This document shows positions 9,033 through 17,206 of a stretch of DNA of 64,000 bases, in pieces. The position numbers and the translations under genes are program-made. Within the stretch, counting starts at the first letter, position 1. Each line of letters begins with the position of its first letter. Below the pieces are notes generated by a model. The model saw only the letters and a program-made list of their open reading frames with translations, was not told the origin of the DNA and did no database searches. The stretch is from JBGPQJ01 sp963829485 (GTDB lineage: Bacteria; Chloroflexota; Anaerolineae; Anaerolineales; Villigracilaceae): contig CAWHIK010000004.1 in NCBI GenBank assembly GCA_963829485.1, positions 186,001-250,000 of the forward strand, read 5' to 3'.

Positions 9033-10892
9033 TTAGGTGGAACTGTCTTCCCGTGAATTTTCTGGTCGAGACAATTCTTTAGGCGCTCCGCCCACTCTGG
9101 GTTCCTGAGCGGGAGCATTTCTTTCCACATATTCTTCGAGAAAAGTTCGATCGCTATCGTGGCGAAGGGCATCCTCGAAGCTGCCGATGTTAACAGGGCT
9201 CGACGAATCTTCGAAACGCAGAGGCTTTAGGATACCAAACCAGCCGAAAAAGCGTGAGACTTTCATCATCAGCTCATAGCGGTATTCCTGAATTTTTAGG
9301 GATTGCCATTCCACAACATTCCCTGTTGTGCCGTGGATTCGTGATTTTTCACGGATCACCCTGCGAATATCTTCAGGGTCCCGGTAGCCTGCAGGTGAAA
9401 TCAGTATCACATGGGCTAAGAGAATCAATATTGAGAAAACGATCAATACGACCCAGCCCCCCTCGTTCCACTTCGTAACAATTTGACCGACGAAAATGAA
9501 CGTAGCGAGGGCGGTAGCGAAAGTGGTGCCGATGAGTCCAATCGTTCTTTGCCGGCCGACCAGGGTCTGCTTGACGTGCTGCCTCATTGCCAAACCCATG
9601 ATGGCGATAGGCATAAATACGCCTACTCCATAATAGGGAATGGCGGTACTGGTATTGCCCCGCACGAGAAGTTGAATAATGATAGAGACCACAGCCGCAG
9701 CCGTGACAGGGCGCGTAAAAGTTCCTTGCGAATTCCGGAAAACAACAATTTCAGGAAGTTCACCGATGGCGACGTTGCGCCACGTGATCGCCTGCAAATC
9801 CTGAAAAGCGGTCATGGATGCTGCTGTGAGCAAAGCCACAGCTAAAATTTGATAAGCCCAAAAAAGGACGAAACCTCCATTCGCCGAAATGGCGTTGAAT
9901 CCGATATAGGATAAGTTGCCCACCAGGCTCCGGCCATCAACGCCGTCGAATGCATTGAATTGTATGGAAAAGTAAGTTAAGAAAAATGTTGTTATAGCGC
10001 CATAAAAAAGAAATGAAGTCTGAACGAGACGCCCGATGCCAGATTTCCCACTATAGAAATGCCACAACTTCTCAAGCTTGGGTAAGAGTTTTCTGCCCCA
10101 GACAACGATGGCTGGGTCCTTGTCAATAACAAATTGAATGCCATTCGACATTGCTTCGAGACCGGTTAATGCGACCAACCCCTTCATAGATGCCCCCAGC
10201 AGGTGAAATAAAGCCTCCCAAATGGTGGCCACTTCCTGAGGAGGTTCAACATGCAAAGGCGGTACTCCAGTCGCCTTGGCGATGACTAATCCGATGACCA
10301 TGGTTATGGTGAGAAGTACAAAGATTCCCAATCCTGTAAAAACAACCTGGGCGGATTCCCCTCTTCCTCGAATTGTGATATACCACGTGATCACAACCAG
10401 GACTGCGCCGATTAGAAAGTGCCAATACCATGCGATTCCGCCTGCTTGGCGTAGCGAAAGAAGCTGATCGACACCCGACAAGGTTGAGACAACGATTGTA
10501 AAAATATAATCCTGCAGCAAGATAAATGCCACAACCAAGCTGAGTGAAGGACCTAGATATCTGAGTGCTGCGGTAAAGGAGCCGCCTCCTTCGCTGAAGA
10601 CACCCAGAGAGTACATGTATAGCGCCCCAAAGACAAGGTTTGCGATTCCGATCACCATGACAGCGAAATACGCCAGGTGCTCAAGCCCATAGGGATGCAA
10701 GGCTTCCATCATTTCGCCTGTCGCATAAAAGTAGGACGTAAAATAATCCACGCCGAAGAGGGCTAAAGCCGCAAGAAGGCCGACCTGACCTGCTCCATGG
10801 ATGTGCGCGTCTTCTGCCTTCTCGCGAGGCGAAACACGAATGGAGACAACGACAAAAACAATCAATAAACCGGCAGTAAAAAGAATCGACAT
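9033..10892 (-). CDS. APC-superfamily transporter, possibly a KimA-like potassium importer
   Basis: A 619-residue membrane protein with about 12 helices in the first 500 residues and a cytoplasmic C-terminal tail of some 110 residues rich in charged amino acids. The first helices (GLLAALALFGVDYFTSYFYATGEMM, SEGGGSFTAALRYLG) fit the APC superfamily with its broken helices 1 and 6. The length and long cytoplasmic tail resemble KimA-type K+/H+ symporters (about 600 residues) more than standard 450-residue amino acid permeases. Together with two RCK proteins and a cation ATPase downstream, potassium uptake is the best guess, but an amino acid substrate cannot be excluded. It begins 9 bases downstream of the preceding gene, so it is clearly in the same operon. 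Confidence 0.8.
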   Translation of the reverse strand: MSILFTAGLLIVFVVVSIRVSPREKAEDAHIHGAGQVGLLAALALFGVDYFTSYFYATGEMMEALHPYGLEHLAYFAVMVIGIANLVFGALYMYSLGVFSEGGGSFTAALRYLGPSLSLVVAFILLQDYIFTIVVSTLSGVDQLLSLRQAGGIAWYWHFLIGAVLVVITWYITIRGRGESAQVVFTGLGIFVLLTITMVIGLVIAKATGVPPLHVEPPQEVATIWEALFHLLGASMKGLVALTGLEAMSNGIQFVIDKDPAIVVWGRKLLPKLEKLWHFYSGKSGIGRLVQTSFLFYGAITTFFLTYFSIQFNAFDGVDGRSLVGNLSYIGFNAISANGGFVLFWAYQILAVALLTAASMTAFQDLQAITWRNVAIGELPEIVVFRNSQGTFTRPVTAAAVVSIIIQLLVRGNTSTAIPYYGVGVFMPIAIMGLAMRQHVKQTLVGRQRTIGLIGTTFATALATFIFVGQIVTKWNEGGWVVLIVFSILILLAHVILISPAGYRDPEDIRRVIREKSRIHGTTGNVVEWQSLKIQEYRYELMMKVSRFFGWFGILKPLRFEDSSSPVNIGSFEDALRHDSDRTFLEEYVERNAPAQEPRVGGAPKELSRPENSREDSST

Positions 10893-10901
10893 GGTAATTC
10901 C

Positions 10902-12011
10902 TTAGGTCAAATCCTCTGAAGACAAGAACGCTTCTTCGAGTAATCGTAATTCATGGAGCAGGTGCCTACGCGTGGACGAATTGAGCCGTGTATCTTGAGA
11001 AATTTTCGCCTGTTCTTCCCGTGAGGCTCGAACGACAAAGGCGGGTACGAACATGATCCTTCCGGCGGGGATGACTTCGAACTTTGAGAAGCCTACCTGT
11101 AATTCCTGATCGTCGAAGAATGGCAGTCTTAGACTCAGCCCGCGATTGAGGTCATGCGCTGCCGCCCTGGATCGGATTCTGTTGATTATCTCCTTCGTCT
11201 GGTAAAGGGTATAGGATCGACCCTGGTTGATCAATTGTCCAAGGATTCCGTATCGCTTCTTCTGGTAGTCCTCATCGGCGACGATATAGGATGCCAGCGC
11301 GATGGCGGCATGCAGGATTGAAACAAAACGCTGCATCGATGCGATATGGGCTTGCGCTTCTTCGATCGAACCGACCAGGAGATTGTTGTTTTCGTCAAAT
11401 GCCACCCACTGCGGCAGATAAAATCTACGGGCTGCCGGTACATAGGGGACCAGGAGCTCGCCCCGTCCCTCCTCGGATTTCATCTCTTCGGCAATGGCGT
11501 CGGTGGCTGCTGTGATCGCCGATTCCGGTTCCAATTCATCAGCCTGTGGAATCGTGGGAATCTCGTCATCTTCATCGGCCAAGTATGTGACACTTCTTCC
11601 TGAAGGAAGCATGTTGTGGACCATATGCAACACGGTTGCATAGCGTATTAAACTCGTACTGATGGATATGGATTGATCCGGATTTTGCTCCAGCTCGGCC
11701 AGCCTATGCCTTAATTCCTGCCTCACATCTTTGTTGAGCAATCTGTTTTTTACCCCGCCGACAGCCTGGTTTCTTGCGCTCTGAGGGACAGACATCGGCG
11801 CATTTTCACCCAGTTTAGCCACAGCTCCGACTACGCGGTCCGGCAGAGAAAAGCGGACATACGGCATATGCTCAATGAGCGCATCGGCAATTTGCCTGGC
11901 TTGCGCTTCCAGGAATCGCTGGACAATCCCTGGCTGAGCGGCATAGAGGGTTTTTATCTGTTCGTATTCCTCTTGGAAATGTGTCGTAGAAGGTGATGGG
12001 GTATCGTTCAT
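10902..12011 (-). CDS. Conserved-looking protein of unknown function, first gene of the cation operon
   Basis: I do not recognise this 369-residue protein. It has no signal peptide and no convincing membrane helix except a weakly hydrophobic stretch around FVSILHAAIALASYIV. An N-terminal helical half (about 1-140) with many Gln, Arg and Glu is followed by an acidic linker (DEDDEIPTIPQADELEPES) and a second half that starts with a mixed alpha/beta segment (ELLVPYVPAARRFYLPQWVAFDENNNLLVGS) and ends in a charged helical tail. It leads an operon with an APC transporter (9-base gap), a P-type ATPase and two RCK proteins, and a palindrome lies 37 bases upstream. A cytoplasmic regulator or scaffold for those transporters is a reasonable inference only. 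Confidence 0.75.
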   Translation of the reverse strand: MNDTPSPSTTHFQEEYEQIKTLYAAQPGIVQRFLEAQARQIADALIEHMPYVRFSLPDRVVGAVAKLGENAPMSVPQSARNQAVGGVKNRLLNKDVRQELRHRLAELEQNPDQSISISTSLIRYATVLHMVHNMLPSGRSVTYLADEDDEIPTIPQADELEPESAITAATDAIAEEMKSEEGRGELLVPYVPAARRFYLPQWVAFDENNNLLVGSIEEAQAHIASMQRFVSILHAAIALASYIVADEDYQKKRYGILGQLINQGRSYTLYQTKEIINRIRSRAAAHDLNRGLSLRLPFFDDQELQVGFSKFEVIPAGRIMFVPAFVVRASREEQAKISQDTRLNSSTRRHLLHELRLLEEAFLSSEDLT

Positions 12012-12047
12012 AGAGATAATTCCTTCCCGCGAAATCGTTTCGCTGGA

Positions 12048-12069
12048 AACTATGTATCATACCATAGTT
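12048..12069 (-). promoter_or_regulatory. Operator-like inverted repeat before the cation operon
   Basis: Seven-base arms AACTATG and CATAGTT separated by 8 bases, with partial symmetry in the centre as well. On the minus strand the centre contains TATGAT, a possible -10 box, so a bound protein would block the promoter. It sits 37 bases ahead of the first gene of the operon. No good -35 box was found, and the regulator is unknown. Confidence 0.5.
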
Positions 12070-12155
12070 ACGTGACAGTCTCTTATAATACGAGCGGAGG
12101 ATTCTGCTAATCCTGCATGATTTATCTGCCCAAAATCGCGAATTTTCACCAAGCC

Positions 12156-13151
12156 TTATGACCCAAATGTATCGATCAGAAGTTGGACATTTCCTCCAAC
12201 CGGATAAAGGATCGGACACGTGCATCCATTCCTTATATACTCGTTGACTTTTTCTCTGGCTTCATCCGGGGTCCCGGACGCCGTTATACGAAGAACCAGA
12301 TCGTCGGGAACAAGGTGTTTCGCCTTGTTGATCTGCTCCTTAGTTGCAGGCCAACCAAGAGTGGATTGGATTTCCGTAACAATTTCCTGCGAGACGCCAC
12401 TTGCTTTCGCGATGTGAGGCTGCTGGGCTAGATACTGGCATAGCAGCATTTTAGTTGTTTCAATCGCGCGGTCATGGTCAAGGTCAACTGAGCAAACGAT
12501 CAACTGCGGGCGATCGATCTCGCTGAGGCTGCGGCCTGCCTTTTTGGCACCAATCTCGAGTAATTCCAGCGCTTTGTGATTGTATTCCGGCGGTACGCAG
12601 TAATTGAGTACGGCGCCATCCGATATCTCGCCGGTCAATTCCATCATTTGATCTCCCGTAGCGCCGATCATTATAGGCACATTTCTGGGTTCCCGCCTCC
12701 CGTGAACAACATCCAATTCGATGCCATCCACGTGGATGAATTCGCCGTGAAACGTAACCCGTTCCATGTTGAGAAGGCGCCGAAGGATGAGCACGGTCTC
12801 CTTCATCGCGGTGAGTGGTTTTTTCCTGTCGATGCCAACATTCCTGGCAAGAGGATCCCACCAGGCACCAATTCCGCAGATGATTCGGTTGGGCGCCAGG
12901 TCATCCAGCGTGAGATAGGTGGCGGCAAGTAAACCGATATTCCGGGTCCAGTTGTTGATCACACCGGATCCGACTTTGAGCTTCTGGGTAACTGCTGCAT
13001 AAGCAGCCATGGGTACGATGGCATCCCGGACCAGTCGGGATTCGGCCTGCCAGACCGCTTCAAACCCCTTTTCTTCGGCATATCTGACGTAATCAAGTCC
13101 ATCTCGCAGGTCATGCGAATCCTGCAAATAAAGCGCTACTCTTTTGTTCAT
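12156..13151 (-). CDS. Luciferase-like F420-dependent oxidoreductase (Mer-like)
   Basis: A 331-residue TIM-barrel flavin/F420 protein of the luciferase-like monooxygenase class. Features typical of the F420-dependent branch, near methylenetetrahydromethanopterin reductase (Mer), are the early YAEEKGFEAVWQAES strand-helix, the GSGVINNWTRN segment, GIGAWWDPLARNVG, and PIMIGATGDQMMELTGEISDGAVLN. It starts within the last four bases of cofC, so it is translated with the F420 synthesis genes; that coupling is the strongest argument that F420 and not FMN is its cofactor. The substrate is not known: Mer itself reduces a C1-tetrahydropterin, but family members act on many compounds. It is the last gene of the operon. 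Confidence 0.85.
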   Translation of the reverse strand: MNKRVALYLQDSHDLRDGLDYVRYAEEKGFEAVWQAESRLVRDAIVPMAAYAAVTQKLKVGSGVINNWTRNIGLLAATYLTLDDLAPNRIICGIGAWWDPLARNVGIDRKKPLTAMKETVLILRRLLNMERVTFHGEFIHVDGIELDVVHGRREPRNVPIMIGATGDQMMELTGEISDGAVLNYCVPPEYNHKALELLEIGAKKAGRSLSEIDRPQLIVCSVDLDHDRAIETTKMLLCQYLAQQPHIAKASGVSQEIVTEIQSTLGWPATKEQINKAKHLVPDDLVLRITASGTPDEAREKVNEYIRNGCTCPILYPVGGNVQLLIDTFGS

Positions 13152-13771
13152 ATTGACTCCTGTCTCATGGATTGGACATTCTCAAAATAATCGAGATCAT
13201 CCGGATAATCCAGGTCGAGTCCCAGATTGACCCGGCGAATGATTTCCAACCTGGCGCCAACTTCCAGGGCGTGCATGCAGTGACGATTGAATGAATTAGG
13301 CCCATAATCAAATTTGATCAAACCTGCAGGACTCATTAGCATGGCGTTCGTCCCGTCGTTGTGGCGGTCTGGGGCTATGACGACGACGGGTGTATTGAGC
13401 GACTCGTTCGCCATCGCCTGGATATCGTCCGGGGAAATCAGGGGCAGATCGGCAGGGAGAACCAGAATCGCATTAATCTCAAATGCTTTTGCCACGGCGG
13501 TAGCCCTTAATAAAGCCAAATTTAAATCGGTTTGCGTTTGACCATGCTCGAGGACTGTCCTTGCTCCAAATTCGCGGGCAATGGCCAGAACCTCGGGGTC
13601 TCGACTGACCACCAGCGATCCCTCGATGGCAGGAGAATCCTTGATGACCTCCAGCGTTCGCTCCAGTAGCATACGATTGAGCCTGGCGCGTTCTTCGCTT
13701 GTTAGTACGCTGGCCAAACGGGATTTACCAATAATAATAGGTTTTACCGGAACGATTGCCCAAAGGGTCAT
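13148..13771 (-). CDS. cofC: 2-phospho-L-lactate / phosphoenolpyruvate guanylyltransferase
   Basis: The 207-residue protein matches CofC/FbiD, which activates 2-phospholactate or phosphoenolpyruvate with GTP for coenzyme F420 assembly. It has the nucleotidyltransferase fold: N-terminal WAIVPVKPIIIGKSRLASVL with the basic PVK..K.RL pattern, the ILVLPADLPLISPDDIQAM segment with the metal-binding aspartate, and VVIAPDRHNDGTNAML with the conserved DxxxxGTNAL-like motif. It overlaps cofD by 4 bases upstream and the luciferase-like gene by 4 bases downstream. Because an FbiB-like reductase is encoded in the same operon, phosphoenolpyruvate, as in FbiD of mycobacteria, is the more likely substrate (inference). 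Confidence 0.92.
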   Translation of the reverse strand: MTLWAIVPVKPIIIGKSRLASVLTSEERARLNRMLLERTLEVIKDSPAIEGSLVVSRDPEVLAIAREFGARTVLEHGQTQTDLNLALLRATAVAKAFEINAILVLPADLPLISPDDIQAMANESLNTPVVVIAPDRHNDGTNAMLMSPAGLIKFDYGPNSFNRHCMHALEVGARLEIIRRVNLGLDLDYPDDLDYFENVQSMRQESI

Positions 13772-14704
13772 GGAGATCTCTTGATAAAGTTTAGCACATC
13801 TACGGCAACTCTGCGACGGTCGGCTTCGGTGTTCATGATCGTATCCGTTGTAAAGGAATTTAGTTCAAGACTGGAGATATCAGATTCCAGATGTTTATCC
13901 TGATCGTCAAAAATGAAATGAGTGATCGTCCCGTGATAATGTCGGGCAACCGCCAGTGCTGAAGGCTCGATGCCCAATTCGTTGAACATTTTGGCCGCGG
14001 GTCCTTTGATCGCCTTACCTCCAACGATAGGCGATACGGATGCGACTACCTTCTTCTTTTTTACCGATGGGAGAATTCCCGGCACGGAAAGGATTGGATC
14101 CAGGCTGACCCACGGGTTTGAAGGACAAAAAACCACGGCGTCCGCACTTGCGATCGAACTCAAGGACCCCGGGTGACGGGCGTGAGTATTCTATTCCTGC
14201 AAATCTGACTCCCTTTATCCTGGGTTCTGATTTTTGGTGAGCGAAGTACTCTTGAAATGCCATCTCACCATTGTCTTGTGTGTCTACTATGGTTGCTATT
14301 GGATCGTCCGACATGGGCAGGATGGTGCACCGAATTCCCCATGAACGGCAAAAGGATTGAGTGACGTGTGTAAGCGTCTGTCCGGAGGCCAGTCTTTCTG
14401 TCCTTTCTACGTGGGTGGCGAGATCCCGGTCTCCGATCCTGAACCAATCCTCTCCCTGCAATCGCTTCACTTCGTTGAGAACAATCCAGGTTTCGTCCCG
14501 GCGCCCCCAGCCTGTCTCTGGGTTCGCGAGACCAGCTACGGTATAGCAGACAGTATCCAGATCGGGACAAATTTTTAATCCCCAATGATGGAAATCGTCC
14601 CCTGTGTTTACGATCACCGTCAGGTCATCCGCGGCAAGAATTTGCGCGAATCCATGGACGAGCTTCGCTCCACCGACTCCACCAGCCAACGCAACTATTT
14701 TCAT
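13768..14704 (-). CDS. cofD: 2-phospho-L-lactate transferase (F420 precursor synthesis), frame broken once
   Basis: CofD/FbiA joins the activated phospholactyl or phosphoenolpyruvyl group to FO to give (dehydro-)F420-0. The N-terminal frame shows the hallmark VALAGGVGGAKLVHGF (residues 4-19), VNTGDDFHHWGLKICPDLDTV and GDRDLATHV; the C-terminal part lies one frame over and shows DAVVFCPSNPWVSLDPIL and SPIVGGKAIKGPAAKM. Skipping one base near 14152-14164 joins them into a protein of about 311 residues, the family's normal length. No piece is missing, so a consensus indel is the simplest explanation. Unless repaired, translation would stop at 14015. Overlaps cofC by 4 bases. Confidence 0.9.
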
Positions 14705-14725
14705 ACTGTCTCCGATAGAGATATC

Positions 14726-15328
14726 TTAATCGATGTATTTAACTAACTGAGCCAGTTTCTTGGAGTTTTTAATTGTTGGACTTTCGGCTGGATGTCCGAT
14801 CAGAATCATCCCAAGCGGCTGCCAGGATTCGGGTAACGCCAGAGTGGTACGAACTGCTTCGGGCGCGAAGAGCGGTCCACAAGTCCACACTGCCCCCAGA
14901 CCTTCAGCGTGAGCTGCCAACAGCAGCTGAAGACCCGCCATTGCCGTGGATTGAATCCCCATGATGGATTCGGCCGCTTGCCTGCGGTTGTCCGGGTATT
15001 TATCCAGATCCGTTTCGTCCATGCATAGAACGACCACGACAGGCGAATTCGTTATACGTTCCTTCGATCGTGTTATTCGTTTGTGGATTTCGTCCGCTGA
15101 AAGACCTTCTTGTGAGAGGTCACTTTCGAATACCTCCGCCATGTTTTCAGCGATCTTTTTTTTCGTCAGTTCCGTCTTCAAGACTGCAAATCGCCATGGC
15201 TGGCTGTTGTGAGCGGACGGAGCACAGGATGTTGTTTCTAGAATTCGGTCGATGACCTTTGGGTCAATTTCCTCCCCGGTAAACCTTCTGGTGCTCCGCC
15301 TCGAGCGCAGAAAATCATGCAATTCCAT
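14726..15328 (-). CDS. Nitroreductase-family protein resembling the FbiB C-terminal domain (dehydro-F420-0 reductase)
   Basis: A 200-residue FMN-dependent nitroreductase fold: FMN-phosphate motif RRSTRRFTG (residues 9-17), TTSCAPSAHNSQPWRFAVL (around 31-49), and a C-terminal AEGLGAVWTCG / LGMILIGHP. In actinobacteria this domain is fused to the glutamyl ligase as FbiB, where it reduces dehydro-F420-0 made from phosphoenolpyruvate; a free-standing version has been described for Thermomicrobium-type Chloroflexota. Here it is free-standing, lies between cofE/PPOX and cofD in the operon, and starts at the base following the stop codon of the PPOX gene. The pathway assignment rests on context plus similarity; an ordinary nitroreductase is the alternative. 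Confidence 0.82.
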   Translation of the reverse strand: MELHDFLRSRRSTRRFTGEEIDPKVIDRILETTSCAPSAHNSQPWRFAVLKTELTKKKIAENMAEVFESDLSQEGLSADEIHKRITRSKERITNSPVVVVLCMDETDLDKYPDNRRQAAESIMGIQSTAMAGLQLLLAAHAEGLGAVWTCGPLFAPEAVRTTLALPESWQPLGMILIGHPAESPTIKNSKKLAQLVKYID

Positions 15329-15727
15329 TTAATGCGCATCCACTTTATCTATGCGGAACTTGTACTTAACCCTTTTTTCTTTTTGATTGCGCCATTGATA
15401 TTTCGCCTTCCCGGTGTACTTGAATGACAACGCATCGATATGTTCGTCTGCGCCATCTGTTGTAATTTCCACTACTTTCCCGCGGAGTTGTAAATAACGG
15501 TAGGGATCATCCGAGTCGACGATCACAAGAGCAATTTCGGGACGCGTCCGTATGTTCCTGTCTTTAATGCGGCCTTCTGCGGAATTGATCAACAAATAAT
15601 CCCCATCCGCATTGAACCAGACCGGTGTGACCTGTGGCGAGCCGTCCTTCATAATTGTGGCAAGGTAGGCAATCGCTTTTTTTTCATCCTTAATTAAATC
15701 CATGTGACTCTTGGGAATGGACTTCAT
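15329..15727 (-). CDS. PPOX-class F420-dependent oxidoreductase
   Basis: A 132-residue split-beta-barrel protein of the pyridoxamine-phosphate-oxidase-like class. The start KAIAYLATIMKDGSPQVTPVWFNADGDYLLINSAEGRIKDRNIRTRPEIALVIVD follows the family pattern closely: an early A-x-L-A-T strand, the TPVWF strand, and an arginine-rich K-x-R-N-I loop that in F420-dependent members binds the cofactor's phosphate. Members of this group reduce or oxidise small molecules such as biliverdin or quinones. Being in an F420 biosynthesis operon, between cofE and the FbiB-like reductase, supports F420 rather than FMN as cofactor. The physiological substrate is unknown. Confidence 0.85.
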   Translation of the reverse strand: MKSIPKSHMDLIKDEKKAIAYLATIMKDGSPQVTPVWFNADGDYLLINSAEGRIKDRNIRTRPEIALVIVDSDDPYRYLQLRGKVVEITTDGADEHIDALSFKYTGKAKYQWRNQKEKRVKYKFRIDKVDAH

Positions 15728-15742
15728 TGAATTTTCCTCTCC

Positions 15743-16510
15743 TTATCTGAATAAATCCTGGTCCTTTGGTCTTAGGACCTCGGATAGCTGCCCTTCTCTA
15801 AGCGGATAGGGAAACCCTCGCGCGTGGACGATCGGCGTACCCTCCGCGGCTTGCCCCATGACCAGCGACGCGGCAGCGGCCAGCTCGTCAGCCACGCCGA
15901 CCACTGTGATCTGGAGAGTGTAATCTGTAAAATCCTTCCAACCTCGCTCATCGATGATTCCGGGGATCCCGCTCATTCCAATGGCAACGCCCGTCGTTCC
16001 TAATCTCCAGGCGCGTCCATGGGAATCATTTATCAGGACGCCGATTCGGACGCCGCACCGATCTTCCAGGGATTTTCGAATCTCACAGGCAGAGCGATCA
16101 GGATTTTCCGGCAGAAGCAGGACGATATCTTCGTGGTCCCTGCCATCCATGGTGACGTTGGAGTGATCGATCCCCGCGCTGGCGCATACGAATCCGAGCT
16201 TATGTTCAACGATAATTGTTCCCGGGCGAGTGCGGAGGACATCATTGCATTCCCTGAGGATTAATTCGACCAACCTTGGGTCTTTCTCAGTTTTTTTCGC
16301 GAGAGCAAAAGCCTTCTGGGACGGATTAACCGTTTTAAGATCGACGAACCTGCCCTCAGCCTTGCTGACGGCTTTCTGTGCGATAACGATAATATCATTG
16401 TCCAGGAGTTGAACAGTGGATTTTTCCAGACCCGCGATGATCACATCCGCGAGATCCATTCCAGGCGTGATGAATGGAATTCCTGAAAGCGATGTCAGAG
16501 AAAGTGTCAT
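15743..16510 (-). CDS. cofE: F420-0:gamma-glutamyl ligase
   Basis: CofE adds L-glutamate residues to F420-0 with GTP. The 255-residue protein is a full-length single-domain ligase: LTSLSGIPFITPGMDLADVI at the N-terminus, IIVIAQKAVSKAEGRFVDL, the central GFVCASAGIDHSNV segment, LINDSHGRAWRLGTTGVAIG with the metal- and GTP-binding residues, and DELAAAASLVMGQAAEGTPIV. These are strongly conserved positions in archaeal and bacterial CofE. It lacks the C-terminal nitroreductase extension of FbiB; that function is encoded separately in this operon. It follows npdG by 21 bases and precedes the PPOX gene by 15 bases. Confidence 0.93.
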   Translation of the reverse strand: MTLSLTSLSGIPFITPGMDLADVIIAGLEKSTVQLLDNDIIVIAQKAVSKAEGRFVDLKTVNPSQKAFALAKKTEKDPRLVELILRECNDVLRTRPGTIIVEHKLGFVCASAGIDHSNVTMDGRDHEDIVLLLPENPDRSACEIRKSLEDRCGVRIGVLINDSHGRAWRLGTTGVAIGMSGIPGIIDERGWKDFTDYTLQITVVGVADELAAAASLVMGQAAEGTPIVHARGFPYPLREGQLSEVLRPKDQDLFR

Positions 16511-16531
16511 TCTGAGAAGATTCCCAAGAGG

Positions 16532-17200
16532 TTATTTCTTGCTAATGCCTGTAATTCTTATACCTGCATGGGTCGAGCCGTAAATCTTGTTAATATGGAT
16601 AAGGATGCTGGTCAATCCTTCCGCGACCATGGAGTTTTCCAACGCACCTGCGTCCCACCCGGTTAATCCCGCAGCAGCCACCAATTCGAGCACAAGCGCT
16701 CTCGTCTCCTTGCTTGTTCCTGTCACGAGGACATCGCATTCAATACCATCGTTTTTATTCAAGTGCTCGTACGAGATATTCTGAAATGCACTGGCTACCT
16801 CCACTCCTTCGCCTACTATCTCAAGAGCTTCCAACGCTGCTGACCCTGAGGGTGGCATCTGAACCCTGGTCACTTTAGGGGGGACGAGGGGGACCGTGAC
16901 ATCCACCAAAATTTTCCCAACGAGAGCAGGTTTAATCGATTCGAGTGTGTCCCGGTGAGCTGCGTAGGGCACGGAAAGGACTATGATGTCCGCCTCGCGG
17001 GCAGCAGCCAAATTGTCTTTACCAATTATTGAGGTTATGGAAAGCAATTGGTTGAGTTCGCTGGCGGTTTCCTTTGCTCGATCGACATTTCTTGAGCCGA
17101 TCATGACACTCATGCCGGCTCTTGCCCACCTATAGGCAAGACCTTTTCCTTCTTTCCCTGTTCCGCCTAAAACTGCAATTGTTTTATCCGAAACTGCCAT
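16532..17200 (-). CDS. npdG: NADPH:F420 oxidoreductase
   Basis: The 222-residue protein moves hydride between NADPH and F420 (Fno/NpdG). It begins with the dinucleotide-binding loop AVLGGTGKEGKGLAYRWARAG and the NADP-selective strand end GSRNVDRAKE, where serine and arginine bind the 2'-phosphate. Further family signs are DIIVLSVPYAAHRDTLESI, ILVDVTVPL and the C-terminal GWDAGALENSMVAEGLTSILIHINKIYG. Its presence in the operon gives the cell a way to reduce F420, because no F420-reducing hydrogenase or glucose-6-phosphate dehydrogenase of the F420 type is seen in the window. It starts 6 bases downstream of the amidohydrolase gene. Confidence 0.92.
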   Translation of the reverse strand: MAVSDKTIAVLGGTGKEGKGLAYRWARAGMSVMIGSRNVDRAKETASELNQLLSITSIIGKDNLAAAREADIIVLSVPYAAHRDTLESIKPALVGKILVDVTVPLVPPKVTRVQMPPSGSAALEALEIVGEGVEVASAFQNISYEHLNKNDGIECDVLVTGTSKETRALVLELVAAAGLTGWDAGALENSMVAEGLTSILIHINKIYGSTHAGIRITGISKK

Positions 17201-17206
17201 CAGTTT

